Source: Dolichospermum sp. LEGE 00240 (GTDB taxonomy: Bacteria > Cyanobacteriota > Cyanobacteriia > Cyanobacteriales > Nostocaceae). From it: a stretch of 37,791 nt of DNA. A program made the position numbers and the translations under genes. Positions 24,514 to 30,719 of the stretch are shown here, piece after piece (within the stretch, counting starts at the first letter, position 1; each line of letters opens with the position of its first letter). Under the pieces are notes generated by a model. That model was not told the origin of the DNA. It made no database searches and saw only the letters and a list, made by a program, of their open reading frames with translations. The DNA is taken from NCBI RefSeq assembly GCF_015207875.1, contig NZ_JADEVZ010000051.1, positions 1-37,791 of the forward strand. The letters are read 5' to 3'.

Positions 24514-25071
24514 ATGAAATCTGCAACTAGAGTTTTTGCTGCTTTTCTATTGGCTATAACCATCGCCTTCGGTGGTTTTTCTGGCAATGCCCATGCTCAG
24601 TCGCCAGTGGGCGTCAATATTGGAATTGATGTTAATCAAACCATAGATCAAGTTTTAAAGCTAGTCACCACAACACAGAAGTTCCAAATGGTGATAATTA
24701 ATAAAACTGGAAATACTCTTACCCGTGCGGGTGCTTACAATAATCTAGGAAATTGGGCTCTTGGTGATGTTCCTTCATCAAAGGCTCAATATAGAGATTG
24801 GACAGAGAGTGGTGCTGGGTATTTTACCTTTGCTTCTAACTATGCAGTTGGAAATACTGGAAAATATTTCCAACTTGGAGCTTCATTGCCTCCCGTAGGA
24901 AGAAGAAAAATTAATCTCTGTAACATAAATAGCCCTGGCAACGGTCCTGCAGAAGTATGTTGGGACGCCATGTCAAATGCTGATGACAAAAATGTGAGAA
25001 ATGGTGAATTCTCTGGTAGAGCGCAGATGGGCAATAGAGATGGCAAAGTTCAGTGGATATATGAAGTGAGA
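24514..25071 (+). CDS. Exported protein of unknown function, paralogue 1
   Basis: A 185-186 residue protein with a clear signal peptide: Lys-Ser-Ala-Thr-Arg, a hydrophobic run, and cleavage after Ala-His-Ala near residue 27. The mature domain (about 155 residues) starts with a strand Val-Ile-Ile-Asn-Lys-Thr-Gly-Asn-Thr-Leu and contains Gly-Ala-Tyr-Asn, Trp-Ala-Leu-Gly-Asp-Val, Phe-Ala-Ser-Asn-Tyr and Lys-Ile-Asn, each shared with the next gene. Two cysteines (Asn-Leu-Cys-Asn and Val-Cys-Trp) could pair. I do not recognise the family. ATG 24514 follows an AAGGA at 24500-24504; TTG 24508 is the alternative. The 150-bp gap after the TPR gene probably holds its own promoter, and a terminator follows, so this gene can be transcribed separately. 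Confidence 0.8.
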
Positions 25072-25091
25072 TAACTTGATCTAATTGACCT

Positions 25092-25128
25092 AAAAAGAGG
25101 TAGGTATGTTTTTTCCTGCCTCTTTTTT
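25092..25128 (+). terminator. Rho-independent terminator between the two exported paralogues
   Basis: The stem aaaaagaggtagg (25092-25104) pairs with cctgcctcttttt (25115-25127) with one G-T-type mismatch, and is followed by a run of T. It lies 20 bp after the first paralogue. Confidence 0.85.
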
Positions 25129-25187
25129 ATTAGTTGCTGATTTTGAAAAACCTGTCATTTTGAGTTAACTAAGGATATCTAATTGAT

Positions 25188-25778
25188 ATGAAATCTCTAG
25201 CTAAAGTTTTTATTGCTTTGTTGTTGACTGTAACTATTGCCTTTGGTAGTTTTAATACTCGTGCCAACTCTTCACCTATAAGTTATATAGACCATAATCA
25301 AGTTAGTTCATCTGATCTACAACCGCAAATTCTTCCTAATCAAAGTATAGAAATACCAATGACCATAACCTATAAAAGGATCGTTGAAATAGCTAACAAG
25401 ACTCAATGTATTCTTAGACCTGTAGGTGTTTATAATAAATCTTTAGAATGGCCTCTCGGTGATGTTGGTTCATTGCGACTAGTCGCTGAAAGATTTAATA
25501 GTGATACTTTTTCTTTTGCTTCTAATTATCGAGTTGATTGTGGAATAGGTAAAGAAAAAAGAAATTTACAGTTTTCAACTTCATTAGATACTGAAGGGAA
25601 TAAAAAAATTAATGTTGGAGTTATTAATCAAAATGGCAATCAGCCAGCAAAATCAACTTGGGATAAAATGACAGATCCTAGTGATAAATCTCTCCTTAAT
25701 CATCCTTTTGGGGTTAATGCTTTTATCAGACAAAAAGACCAAACATCAATCTGGCTGTTTGAAGTTGTAGAAAAATAA
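25188..25778 (+). CDS. Exported protein of unknown function, paralogue 2
   Basis: A 196-residue protein with an N-terminal signal peptide nearly the same in pattern as the preceding gene (Met-Lys-Ser-Leu-Ala-Lys-Val-Phe, hydrophobic run, cleavage near residue 25-28). After a divergent linker the mature domain repeats the shared landmarks: Ala-Asn-Lys-Thr, Gly-Val-Tyr-Asn, Trp-Pro-Leu-Gly-Asp-Val, Phe-Ala-Ser-Asn-Tyr, Lys-Lys-Ile-Asn, Trp-Asp-Lys-Met and a closing Trp-Leu-Phe-Glu-Val. The two genes are therefore a tandem duplication that has diverged. The cysteines differ from paralogue 1. An AAGGA lies 12 bases before ATG 25188. Function is unknown; length and strand pattern would suit a compact beta-sandwich. 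Confidence 0.8.
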   Translation: MKSLAKVFIALLLTVTIAFGSFNTRANSSPISYIDHNQVSSSDLQPQILPNQSIEIPMTITYKRIVEIANKTQCILRPVGVYNKSLEWPLGDVGSLRLVAERFNSDTFSFASNYRVDCGIGKEKRNLQFSTSLDTEGNKKINVGVINQNGNQPAKSTWDKMTDPSDKSLLNHPFGVNAFIRQKDQTSIWLFEVVEK

Positions 25779-26142
25779 TAACTTTTTTTGTAGAGCCGCT
25801 AGTGCGATCGCCTGATCTTGTAGGGTGCGTTAATGAAATGTAACGCACCTTATGTATGTTTATTTACTGATTTTCGGTGCGTTACGCTGTCGCTAACGCA
25901 CCCTACGTTTTTTGTCGTGGTTGATAGGTGCGATCGCTTGTTTCCTCACAAATCAATCAACTTAATTTAGTGCGATCTCCTGACCCTATAGGGTGTGTTA
26001 ACGAAGTAACGCACCACTTTCATGATTAAATTCGGTGGGTTAGGGAAAGCGTAACCCAACAAATAAAGTTTTCTACCACTAAAATAGAAGTATAATTATA
26101 GATGCGATCGCTCAGTTACACTAATTTTAGTATTAAGACAAT
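25779..26142. repeat. Intergenic region made of 'gtgcgtta / taacgcac' palindromic repeats
   Basis: A 360-bp gap with no gene. It holds repeated inverted units: gtagggtgcgttaatgaaat with taacgcacc (about 25819-25848), ggtgcgttacgctgtcgcta with acgcaccctac (about 25876-25906), and a further pair near 25988-26020 (gggtgtgttaacgaagtaac). HIP1-like octamers occur near 25804, 25932 and 26103. This is a widespread cyanobacterial intergenic repeat class. Confidence 0.75.
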
Positions 26143-26428
26143 ATGCTAAAATGTGGTGAGGTGAAAGTAAATACCAACAGTTCTATATATAAGGGGATAG
26201 CGATTTTTCTTTTATTCAGATGAGGGAAATGAGCCGATTCATATTCATGTGCAGAAAGGAGACAGTGAATGTAAATATTGGCTAGACATCGATCTGTACG
26301 AGATTCGTGAGGCTTATTCATATCAAATGTCATCACGAGACACGCGGGAAGTCAAGAAGATCATCTTGCAAAACTTTGATGAAATAGTAGATGAATGGCA
26401 AACATTTAGGAATTGGCAAAATGGATAA
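26143..26428 (+). pseudogene. DUF4160 protein with a single frameshift
   Basis: From 26201 one frame reads Arg-Phe-Phe-Phe-Tyr-Ser-Asp-Glu-Gly-Asn-Glu-Pro-Ile-His-Ile-His-Val and continues to Glu-Trp-Gln-Thr-Phe and a TAA at 26426-26428. This is the DUF4160 family, typically a small partner of DUF2442. That frame is closed just upstream by TAG (26198-26200). The missing N-terminus is in the neighbouring frame, from ATG 26143 (or GTG 26161), ending Ser-Ile-Tyr-Lys-Gly-Ile. Removing one base near 26199-26202 would join the two as ...Lys-Gly-Ile-Arg-Phe-Phe-Phe. It is either a recent pseudogene, a sequencing error, or frameshifted on purpose. The 3' end overlaps the DUF2442 start by 8 bp. Confidence 0.72.
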
Positions 26429-26666
26429 GCAATACAACATATCAAATATTGACTTTAATGGAGAGTTGATGATTCTATCAGTAGATGGAAAAACTTATCA
26501 AATCCCAATTATCCAAGCATCTAAGCGACTTGCTCAAGCAACAGATATGGAGCGCAAAATGTATCGTATTTCGACCTCTGGTTATGGTATTCATTGGTAC
26601 GCCATTGATGAAGACTTGACAACTAAAGGACTAATCAAACTAGCAGAGATCGCCAAGACGGCTTAA
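26421..26666 (+). CDS. DUF2442 protein (partner of DUF4160)
   Basis: An 81-residue protein with the DUF2442 pattern: a strand Gly-Glu-Leu-Met-Ile-Leu-Ser-Val-Asp-Gly-Lys-Thr-Tyr, then Ser-Lys-Arg-Leu-Ala-Gln-Ala-Thr, Arg-Ile-Ser-Thr-Ser-Gly-Tyr-Gly-Ile-His-Trp and a closing Ile-Asp-Glu-Asp-Leu-Thr-Thr-Lys-Gly-Leu. The DUF4160/DUF2442 pair is often listed as a putative toxin-antitoxin module, with DUF2442 as DNA-binding or antitoxin partner; experimental support is thin. ATG 26421 lies inside the end of the DUF4160 frame, so translation is coupled. The frame extends 10 codons upstream to 26391 but those residues are not family-like. Confidence 0.83.
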   Translation: MDKQYNISNIDFNGELMILSVDGKTYQIPIIQASKRLAQATDMERKMYRISTSGYGIHWYAIDEDLTTKGLIKLAEIAKTA

Positions 26667-26715
26667 AGTGTGATAGTGAAGCACTGCTGTAAGCAGATCG
26701 ACCCTCATCCTGAAT

Positions 26716-27096
26716 CTATGAAATCAAGGGTGGGATTTGTTCTAACGAAACTAAACCATTCTCTTCAAAATCAATCTCCAGATGATATCCTGCCATCAAA
26801 GCCGTTCCCAATAAAGGTTTAAAACCAGATGCTAAAATAGGAACTACTTTTTCTCGATTGTCCCAAACAATGGTTGCTAAATGTATAGATAACAACGTCT
26901 CCCTACCATCGGCTAATCTAGCAAGGGTAGTGGAATATAACGGCAGATTCATCGCGCTGACGGCTTGTGGTGGTAAGGTAAGATGGTCGTTGAATCCAGT
27001 ATCAATAATAAAATTAATAGAAAAATTTGGTTGTGTCGGTAAACGGAAAATTACTGGCACAATCGCTTTGCTATCAATCAATCTCCCGTAAATCAT
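26716..27096 (-). CDS. Clan AA (retropepsin-like) aspartic protease family protein
   Basis: A 126-residue protein with a single-lobe aspartic protease fold. The active-site triad is in Phe-Ile-Ile-Asp-Thr-Gly-Phe near residues 29-35, followed by Leu-Thr-Leu-Pro. The second hallmark Leu-Leu-Gly-Thr-Ala-Leu-Met is near residue 95. Such proteins work as dimers; the substrate is unknown. It overlaps the stop codon of the upstream small gene (ATGA at 27093-27096), so they form a coupled pair. A 246-bp piece of this gene is duplicated at 27730-27975. Confidence 0.82.
   Translation of the reverse strand: MIYGRLIDSKAIVPVIFRLPTQPNFSINFIIDTGFNDHLTLPPQAVSAMNLPLYSTTLARLADGRETLLSIHLATIVWDNREKVVPILASGFKPLLGTALMAGYHLEIDFEENGLVSLEQIPPLIS
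26793..27038. repeat. 246-bp direct repeat, copy 1 (inside the aspartic protease gene)
   Basis: It matches 27730-27975 over 246 bases in the same orientation, with two differences seen by eye. Copy 1 lies wholly inside the protease gene. Confidence 0.9.
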
Positions 27097-27371
27097 TTGA
27101 CAGTACGCTCAATCGCTCCCCCAAAGCTGACAGCAACATCATAACCAATCCGCATCGTAAATAATCTGGCATTTGGTTTCTTTTGCTTTAACTTTAATGC
27201 AGTTTCTACGCCAGTTTTATCAATTCCGTATTCACCGGTTTCCGCATCAATTACAATCATTTTGCCAATGTGATCATCACATTCCACTTGTTGACGAATG
27301 CCATTTTCGTAAAATTGTTTAGCCCTTTCGGCAACTTCCTCTAGGGTCCAAAAAATAGCCTGCATGATCAT
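27093..27371 (-). CDS. Small protein coupled to the aspartic protease
   Basis: A 92-residue protein that I cannot assign to a named family. It begins Phe-Trp-Thr-Leu-Glu-Glu-Val-Ala-Glu-Arg-Ala (a helix) and then shows strands Gly-Lys-Met-Ile-Val-Ile-Asp-Ala-Glu-Thr-Gly and Ala-Arg-Leu-Phe-Thr-Met-Arg-Ile-Gly. It has no signal peptide. A strong GGAGG ribosome site, unusual in this window, sits just before ATG 27371; a second ATG two codons on (27365) is equally spaced for use. Its stop overlaps the protease start by four bases, the arrangement of a regulated or partner pair such as an antitoxin or a protease substrate, though no evidence decides this. Confidence 0.75.
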   Translation of the reverse strand: MIMQAIFWTLEEVAERAKQFYENGIRQQVECDDHIGKMIVIDAETGEYGIDKTGVETALKLKQKKPNARLFTMRIGYDVAVSFGGAIERTVK

Positions 27372-27437
27372 TACACCTCCTTTATGCTGTTTAATTATTT
27401 TAGCTGAATTTTAACCTGTATAGTGATAGTGCGATAG

Positions 27438-27722
27438 CGAAGCGCTCCGCAGGAATCAAATAATCAAACAGAAGTCAAATTGATATTTGATACAGAGCGC
27501 GATCATTATCAAGTTATTAATATTGGTTGGCAAGAACTAACGCGAATATTTGGTTGTATTATTTACGTAGAAATTAAAGATGGCAAAATTTGGATTGAAC
27601 GCGATGGCACAGAAATCGGAGTAGCTAATGAATTAGTAGAAGCCGGAGTTCCTAAACAAGATATAGTTTTGGGTTTTAAAGCTCCATACAAACGGAAATT
27701 TACCGAGTTTGCTACTAGTTGA
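27438..27722 (+). pseudogene. xisI-like gene, 5' part missing
   Basis: The frame encodes the C-terminal two thirds of an XisI (fdxN element excision controlling factor) protein: Phe-Asp-Thr-Glu-Arg-Asp-His-Tyr, Asn-Ile-Gly-Trp, Asp-Gly-Lys-Ile-Trp-Ile-Glu-Arg-Asp-Gly-Thr-Glu, Ala-Asn-Glu-Leu-Val-Glu-Ala-Gly-Val-Pro-Lys, and Val-Leu-Gly-Phe-Lys. XisI proteins are about 110-115 residues; the first 30-35 are absent. Homology starts at about 27462, right after a gcgatagcgaagcgctccgc repeat and a TAG (27435-27437). The only initiator is TTG 27480, without ribosome site. No xisH lies upstream. It is a remnant, most likely cut by the repeat. Confidence 0.8.
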
Positions 27723-27729
27723 AGCCTAT

Positions 27730-27975
27730 CCATCAAAGCCGTTCCCAATAAAGGTTTAAAACCAGATGCTAAAATAGGAACTACTTTTTCTCGATTGTCC
27801 CAAACAATGGTTGCTAAATGTATAGATAACAACGTCTCCCTACCATCGGCTAATCTAGCAAGGGTAGTGGAATATAACGGCAGACTCATCGCGCTGACGG
27901 CTTGTGGTGGTAAGGTAAGATGGTCGTTGAATCCAGTATCAATAATAAAATTAATAGAAAAATCTGGTTGTGTCG
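27730..27975 (-). pseudogene. Duplicated fragment of the aspartic protease gene (246-bp direct repeat, copy 2)
   Basis: A direct duplicate of 26793-27038. On the minus strand it encodes the middle of the protease from before Asp-Thr-Gly through Gly-Thr-Ala-Leu-Met, without the gene's ends. The two base differences seen (near 27886 and 27964) both change amino acids (Asn to Ser, Asn to Asp). The 5' flank is the end of xisI and the 3' flank the end of a DUF29 fragment. It cannot make a complete protease. Confidence 0.88.
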
Positions 27976-27990
27976 CGAGCGGTTTTCATC

Positions 27991-28290
27991 TTAGGGCATA
28001 AAATCCGCATTGAGAATCTGAACTAAAGAAAAAGATGGTTCTTCAGGGAATAAAGTTGCGGGAAGTTGATATTTGTTTATTGTATCATTTCTAGCATCTG
28101 TATAACAATCTAGAAATACATCATTTAAAATAGCTTTTAAACTCGGACTATCTGCCAGAGTATAGGCTATTTGTCGTCTTTGTTCAACAACAGTATTACG
28201 CCACCTCCTAGCATTATAATCTTTTTCCTCTATAATCTTTTTCCTCTATCCAATATTGTAGTTCTAATAAATTAGACAACCACCTAATTC
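27991..28290 (-). pseudogene. DUF29 C-terminal fragment with a 16-bp tandem duplication
   Basis: The minus strand encodes Asn-Leu-Leu-Glu-Leu-Gln-Tyr-Trp-Ile-Glu-Glu-Lys-Asp-Tyr, then in a second frame Ala-Arg-Arg-Trp-Arg-Asn, Glu-Gln-Arg-Arg-Gln-Ile, Asp-Ser-Pro-Ser-Leu-Lys, Ala-Arg-Asn, Leu-Pro, Phe-Pro-Glu-Glu and a final Asp-Phe-Met-Pro stop (27991-27993). This is the second half of a DUF29 protein. The frame break is caused by an exact tandem copy of 16 bases, tataatctttttcctc at 28215-28230 and 28231-28246; removing one copy restores the frame. The N-terminal half is missing: homology ends where the SirB1-like gene ends. Confidence 0.8.
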
Positions 28291-29099
28291 AACTTCGCAA
28301 GTAATTGACGAATTACATCTCTATCTCTAGCATCAGGAACTTTAATTAAATAAATTTGTAAATCTTCCGCCGCTTGAGAAAAATGCCCTAGTTGATAATA
28401 CAATAAACCCCTATCTCTTAATTCAAAACTTGCTTCTGGAAACAACAGTAAAATCCGTTCTACTGTTCTTAAACTCCTTTCTAGATCCTGCTTTTGCAGA
28501 TAAATATATTTTAAATTAGTCAACATTCGCGTTAAAAATTGCCGATTACTCACAACCGCTAAAAATTCAGGTCTGAGCGTCACCTCTTGCTGATAAATTT
28601 GTGAAAGTCTTTCTTGACAGTCTTGGGCAAACATCACCTCACCACCATTAAAGGCATCCACAAAAATCCCTATATCTTCCACATCTGGACGAATCAAAAA
28701 ATGTCCCGGCATTCCTACCCCAACCATCGGAAAATCAATCCGTTTGGCTACCTCCATATAAACCAGTGCCAAAGTAATCGGAATACCCGTTTTCCGTTCA
28801 ATGACATCATTTAAAAAACTATTGCGGGGGTCATAATAATCAAGTTTATTACCATCAAATCCCAATTCTTCGTATAAGTACTGATTAATACTTTGAATAA
28901 CCCGTAGAGGATAGCGAAAAGAAGGCAACCTTTCTTCTAATTCCATTGCCATTGTATCAAAAGCATTTAAATATTCTTCAGTATCAATATCTGGATATTC
29001 TTCCTGGGCAATATATAAAGCTGCCTTTGCGAGATTGATATCCTCGTCAGGTTGTTGAATCTCTTGGTAAAAATACTGTCGTGCTGACGAGAAGTTCAT
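28284..29099 (-). CDS. SirB1-type transglutaminase-like protein with TPR tail
   Basis: A 271-residue protein. Residues about 45-180 are the SirB1/transglutaminase-like N-terminal domain: Phe-Asp-Thr-Met-Ala, Tyr-Tyr-Asp-Pro-Arg-Asn-Ser-Phe-Leu, Arg-Lys-Thr-Gly-Ile-Pro-Ile-Thr-Leu-Ala, Val-Gly-Met-Pro-Gly-His-Phe-Leu-Ile-Arg, and Phe-Val-Asp-Ala-Phe-Asn-Gly-Gly. The C-terminal 80 residues carry two TPR-like units. The cysteine of true transglutaminases is replaced (Gly-Ile-Pro-Ile-Thr), as is normal for this group, so catalysis is unlikely. Function is unknown. ATG 29099 is preferred to TTG 29105. It is a single gene with divergent and fragmentary neighbours. Confidence 0.88.
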   Translation of the reverse strand: MNFSSARQYFYQEIQQPDEDINLAKAALYIAQEEYPDIDTEEYLNAFDTMAMELEERLPSFRYPLRVIQSINQYLYEELGFDGNKLDYYDPRNSFLNDVIERKTGIPITLALVYMEVAKRIDFPMVGVGMPGHFLIRPDVEDIGIFVDAFNGGEVMFAQDCQERLSQIYQQEVTLRPEFLAVVSNRQFLTRMLTNLKYIYLQKQDLERSLRTVERILLLFPEASFELRDRGLLYYQLGHFSQAAEDLQIYLIKVPDARDRDVIRQLLAKLN

Positions 29100-29250
29100 A
29101 AGCAATCAGGATGAAGCGATTAGAGAAAAGTACAGAGTTTTTTGTGTCTACCCTTATTTTAGATGATTCAATAGATTTATGGAACATAGTTCGGAGCTAT
29201 CCATTCTAAAACCTTTTAACTAACTATTAAACACAAACAGGAGCAAAAAC

Positions 29251-30051
29251 TTGAATAAAGCTGGGTTTCCTAAAAAACCACACAATTCCTACCCTCTCTC
29301 TGGTGATGATATACCAGTAGCTTTACGCGATACAAATGATGCCGGATCTAAGATCAAAGTCCAACCTGTGGTTTTAATTATAGGTGGATTAACAGGATTT
29401 TTGCTGCTGGCTGTGACTAGTGGTTTTTTGTTCTCGTTGACGACACCTAAGCCAACTGCTAATTCTCTAGCTACACCAATTAGTTCTACACCTGTAGCTA
29501 CCAATACCCCAGTCAGTGATAATGATACGGTGTTGGGGCATTTTCCGTACTCAGAAGCACCAGCATCAGAATTATCGCCAATTACGGACGACGGCAGAAT
29601 CAGAATGAGAAAAGCTGCCGCTGTCAAATTTCAAGCAATGGTACAAGCAGCTAGAAGTGCGGGTGTAATTTTAGTACCAATTTCTGGCTTTCGGTCCGTG
29701 GAAGAGCAAAAACAGTTGTTTTTTGGTGTAAGCGCACAGCGTAATCAAACTCCAGCAGAACGAGCAGCCCTCAGCGCACCACCAAATCATAGTGAACATC
29801 ATACAGGTTATGCGGTAGATATTGGCGATCGCACAGTCCCAGCCACTAATCTCCAAGCCAATTTTGATAATACCAAAGCTTATCAGTGGTTACAAGCCAA
29901 TGCGGCGAAGTTTAGTTTTGAACTTTCCTTTCCGAAAAATAATCTTCAAGGTGTCAGTTATGAACCTTGGCATTGGCGTTTCGTCGGTGATACTGATAGT
30001 TTAGAAACATTTTATAAAGCCAAAAATATCCAACCTGTAAAAACACCATAG
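29251..30051 (+). CDS. Membrane-anchored D-Ala-D-Ala carboxypeptidase, M15B (VanY-like)
   Basis: A 266-residue protein. There is a cytoplasmic stretch of about 40 residues, one membrane helix (about 45-68), a Thr/Pro-rich linker, then an M15 peptidase domain in the periplasm. Zinc and catalytic residues are visible: Ser-Gly-Phe-Arg-Ser near 149, Ser-Glu-His-His-Thr-Gly-Tyr-Ala-Val-Asp near 179-188, and Glu-Pro-Trp-His-Trp-Arg-Phe near 238-244. It trims the terminal D-Ala of peptidoglycan stem peptides. The start is a TTG at 29251 supported by an AGGAG site seven to eight bases before; no ATG occurs before the membrane helix. It is a single gene. Confidence 0.9.
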   Translation: MNKAGFPKKPHNSYPLSGDDIPVALRDTNDAGSKIKVQPVVLIIGGLTGFLLLAVTSGFLFSLTTPKPTANSLATPISSTPVATNTPVSDNDTVLGHFPYSEAPASELSPITDDGRIRMRKAAAVKFQAMVQAARSAGVILVPISGFRSVEEQKQLFFGVSAQRNQTPAERAALSAPPNHSEHHTGYAVDIGDRTVPATNLQANFDNTKAYQWLQANAAKFSFELSFPKNNLQGVSYEPWHWRFVGDTDSLETFYKAKNIQPVKTP

Positions 30052-30279
30052 TTTATGATAATTAGAGAATATCAGTTATCTGATACTGAAGCAATTATGG
30101 GCGTTGCTGATTAAGGGTATGAATTTTAGTCTCACGCAAAGGCGAGGCAGCGAGGTCTTGGCGGTTTCCCCCATGAGCGACTGCCGTAGCAAAGACGCAC
30201 TGAGGTTTGAGTTTTCAAGATTCAATTTGGGAATTTCATACCTCGATTCAGCAACGCCAAAAATCAAACTGGTTTGAAA
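30052..30279. repeat. Gap with a dispersed cyanobacterial repeat
   Basis: It holds 'ctcacgcaaaggcgaggcag' and 'ggcggtttcccccatgagcg' (about 30123-30180), both parts of a repeat class frequent in Nostocales. Several open frames cross the area on both strands but none looks like a gene. Confidence 0.5.
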
Positions 30280-30590
30280 TACTAAGGGTGAGTCACTGCG
30301 GGTTAGATAAATTACGAATTGTTGAATCTCTTTTTCGGGAAATTTCCGGTGTAAACCCAGGGGATAGTCTGCCGTGCGAAAGGGTATCTCTTCAACTGAT
30401 TCGGGAGGATCATCATCTGATTTGTTTGAGCATAACACCAAACTGTGCGATCGCTACTATCCATAGATAAATCCGCTTCTCGAAACGTGACAAAACGAAT
30501 AGATAGTAACTCAAGCCAACCGTTTTTCACCAATATTCCCAGCAAAACTACAGCGTATCCATCAAGATTGTAATCCACTAAAAATATCAT
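30280..30590 (-). pseudogene. Degraded PIN-like/DUF5615-like gene
   Basis: The minus strand starts Met-Ile-Phe-Leu-Val-Asp-Tyr-Asn-Leu-Asp-Gly-Tyr-Ala at 30590, and contains Ser-Asp-Arg-Thr-Val-Trp and Ala-Gln-Thr-Asn-Gln-Met-Met-Ile-Leu. It then continues in a second frame with Asp-Asp-Pro-Pro-Glu-Ser-Val-Glu-Glu and in a third with Leu-Ser-Pro-Gly-Phe-Thr-Pro-Glu. Joined, these match in order a cyanobacterial small-protein family with a PIN-like N-terminus (Asp-rich, then Asn-Gln-Met-Leu-Leu-Thr). At least two frameshifts are needed, so the gene is dead. The family name is from memory of the pattern and is uncertain. Confidence 0.5.
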
Positions 30591-30655
30591 GGCTTTATTG
30601 ATGTACCTTGGGCTTTTTGCTTCTCAAGTTTTGCCCAAAGAGCCTTTAATCAACA

Positions 30656-30684
30656 AAATCGGTGCAGTTTCCCCACACCGATTT
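30656..30684 (-). terminator. Terminator hairpin after the PIN/TRAM gene
   Basis: A 9-bp perfect stem aaatcggtg (30656-30664) with caccgattt (30676-30684) and an 11-base loop. On the minus strand the T-rich side follows (ttttgttg), 36 bp after the PIN/TRAM stop codon. It can also work in the other direction. Confidence 0.7.
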
Positions 30685-30719
30685 ACATAATTTAACTCTA
30701 GTTTTCCGTGCCATATTCC

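Noticed and set aside
27438-27722. XisI as a sign of an active excision element
   Set aside because: The gene is truncated, xisH and xisF are absent, and no matching element ends were seen nearby.
21330-28290. The two DUF29 fragments as halves of one gene split by an insertion
   Set aside because: The N-terminal fragment runs past the point where the C-terminal fragment begins, so they overlap in the family alignment and come from different copies.
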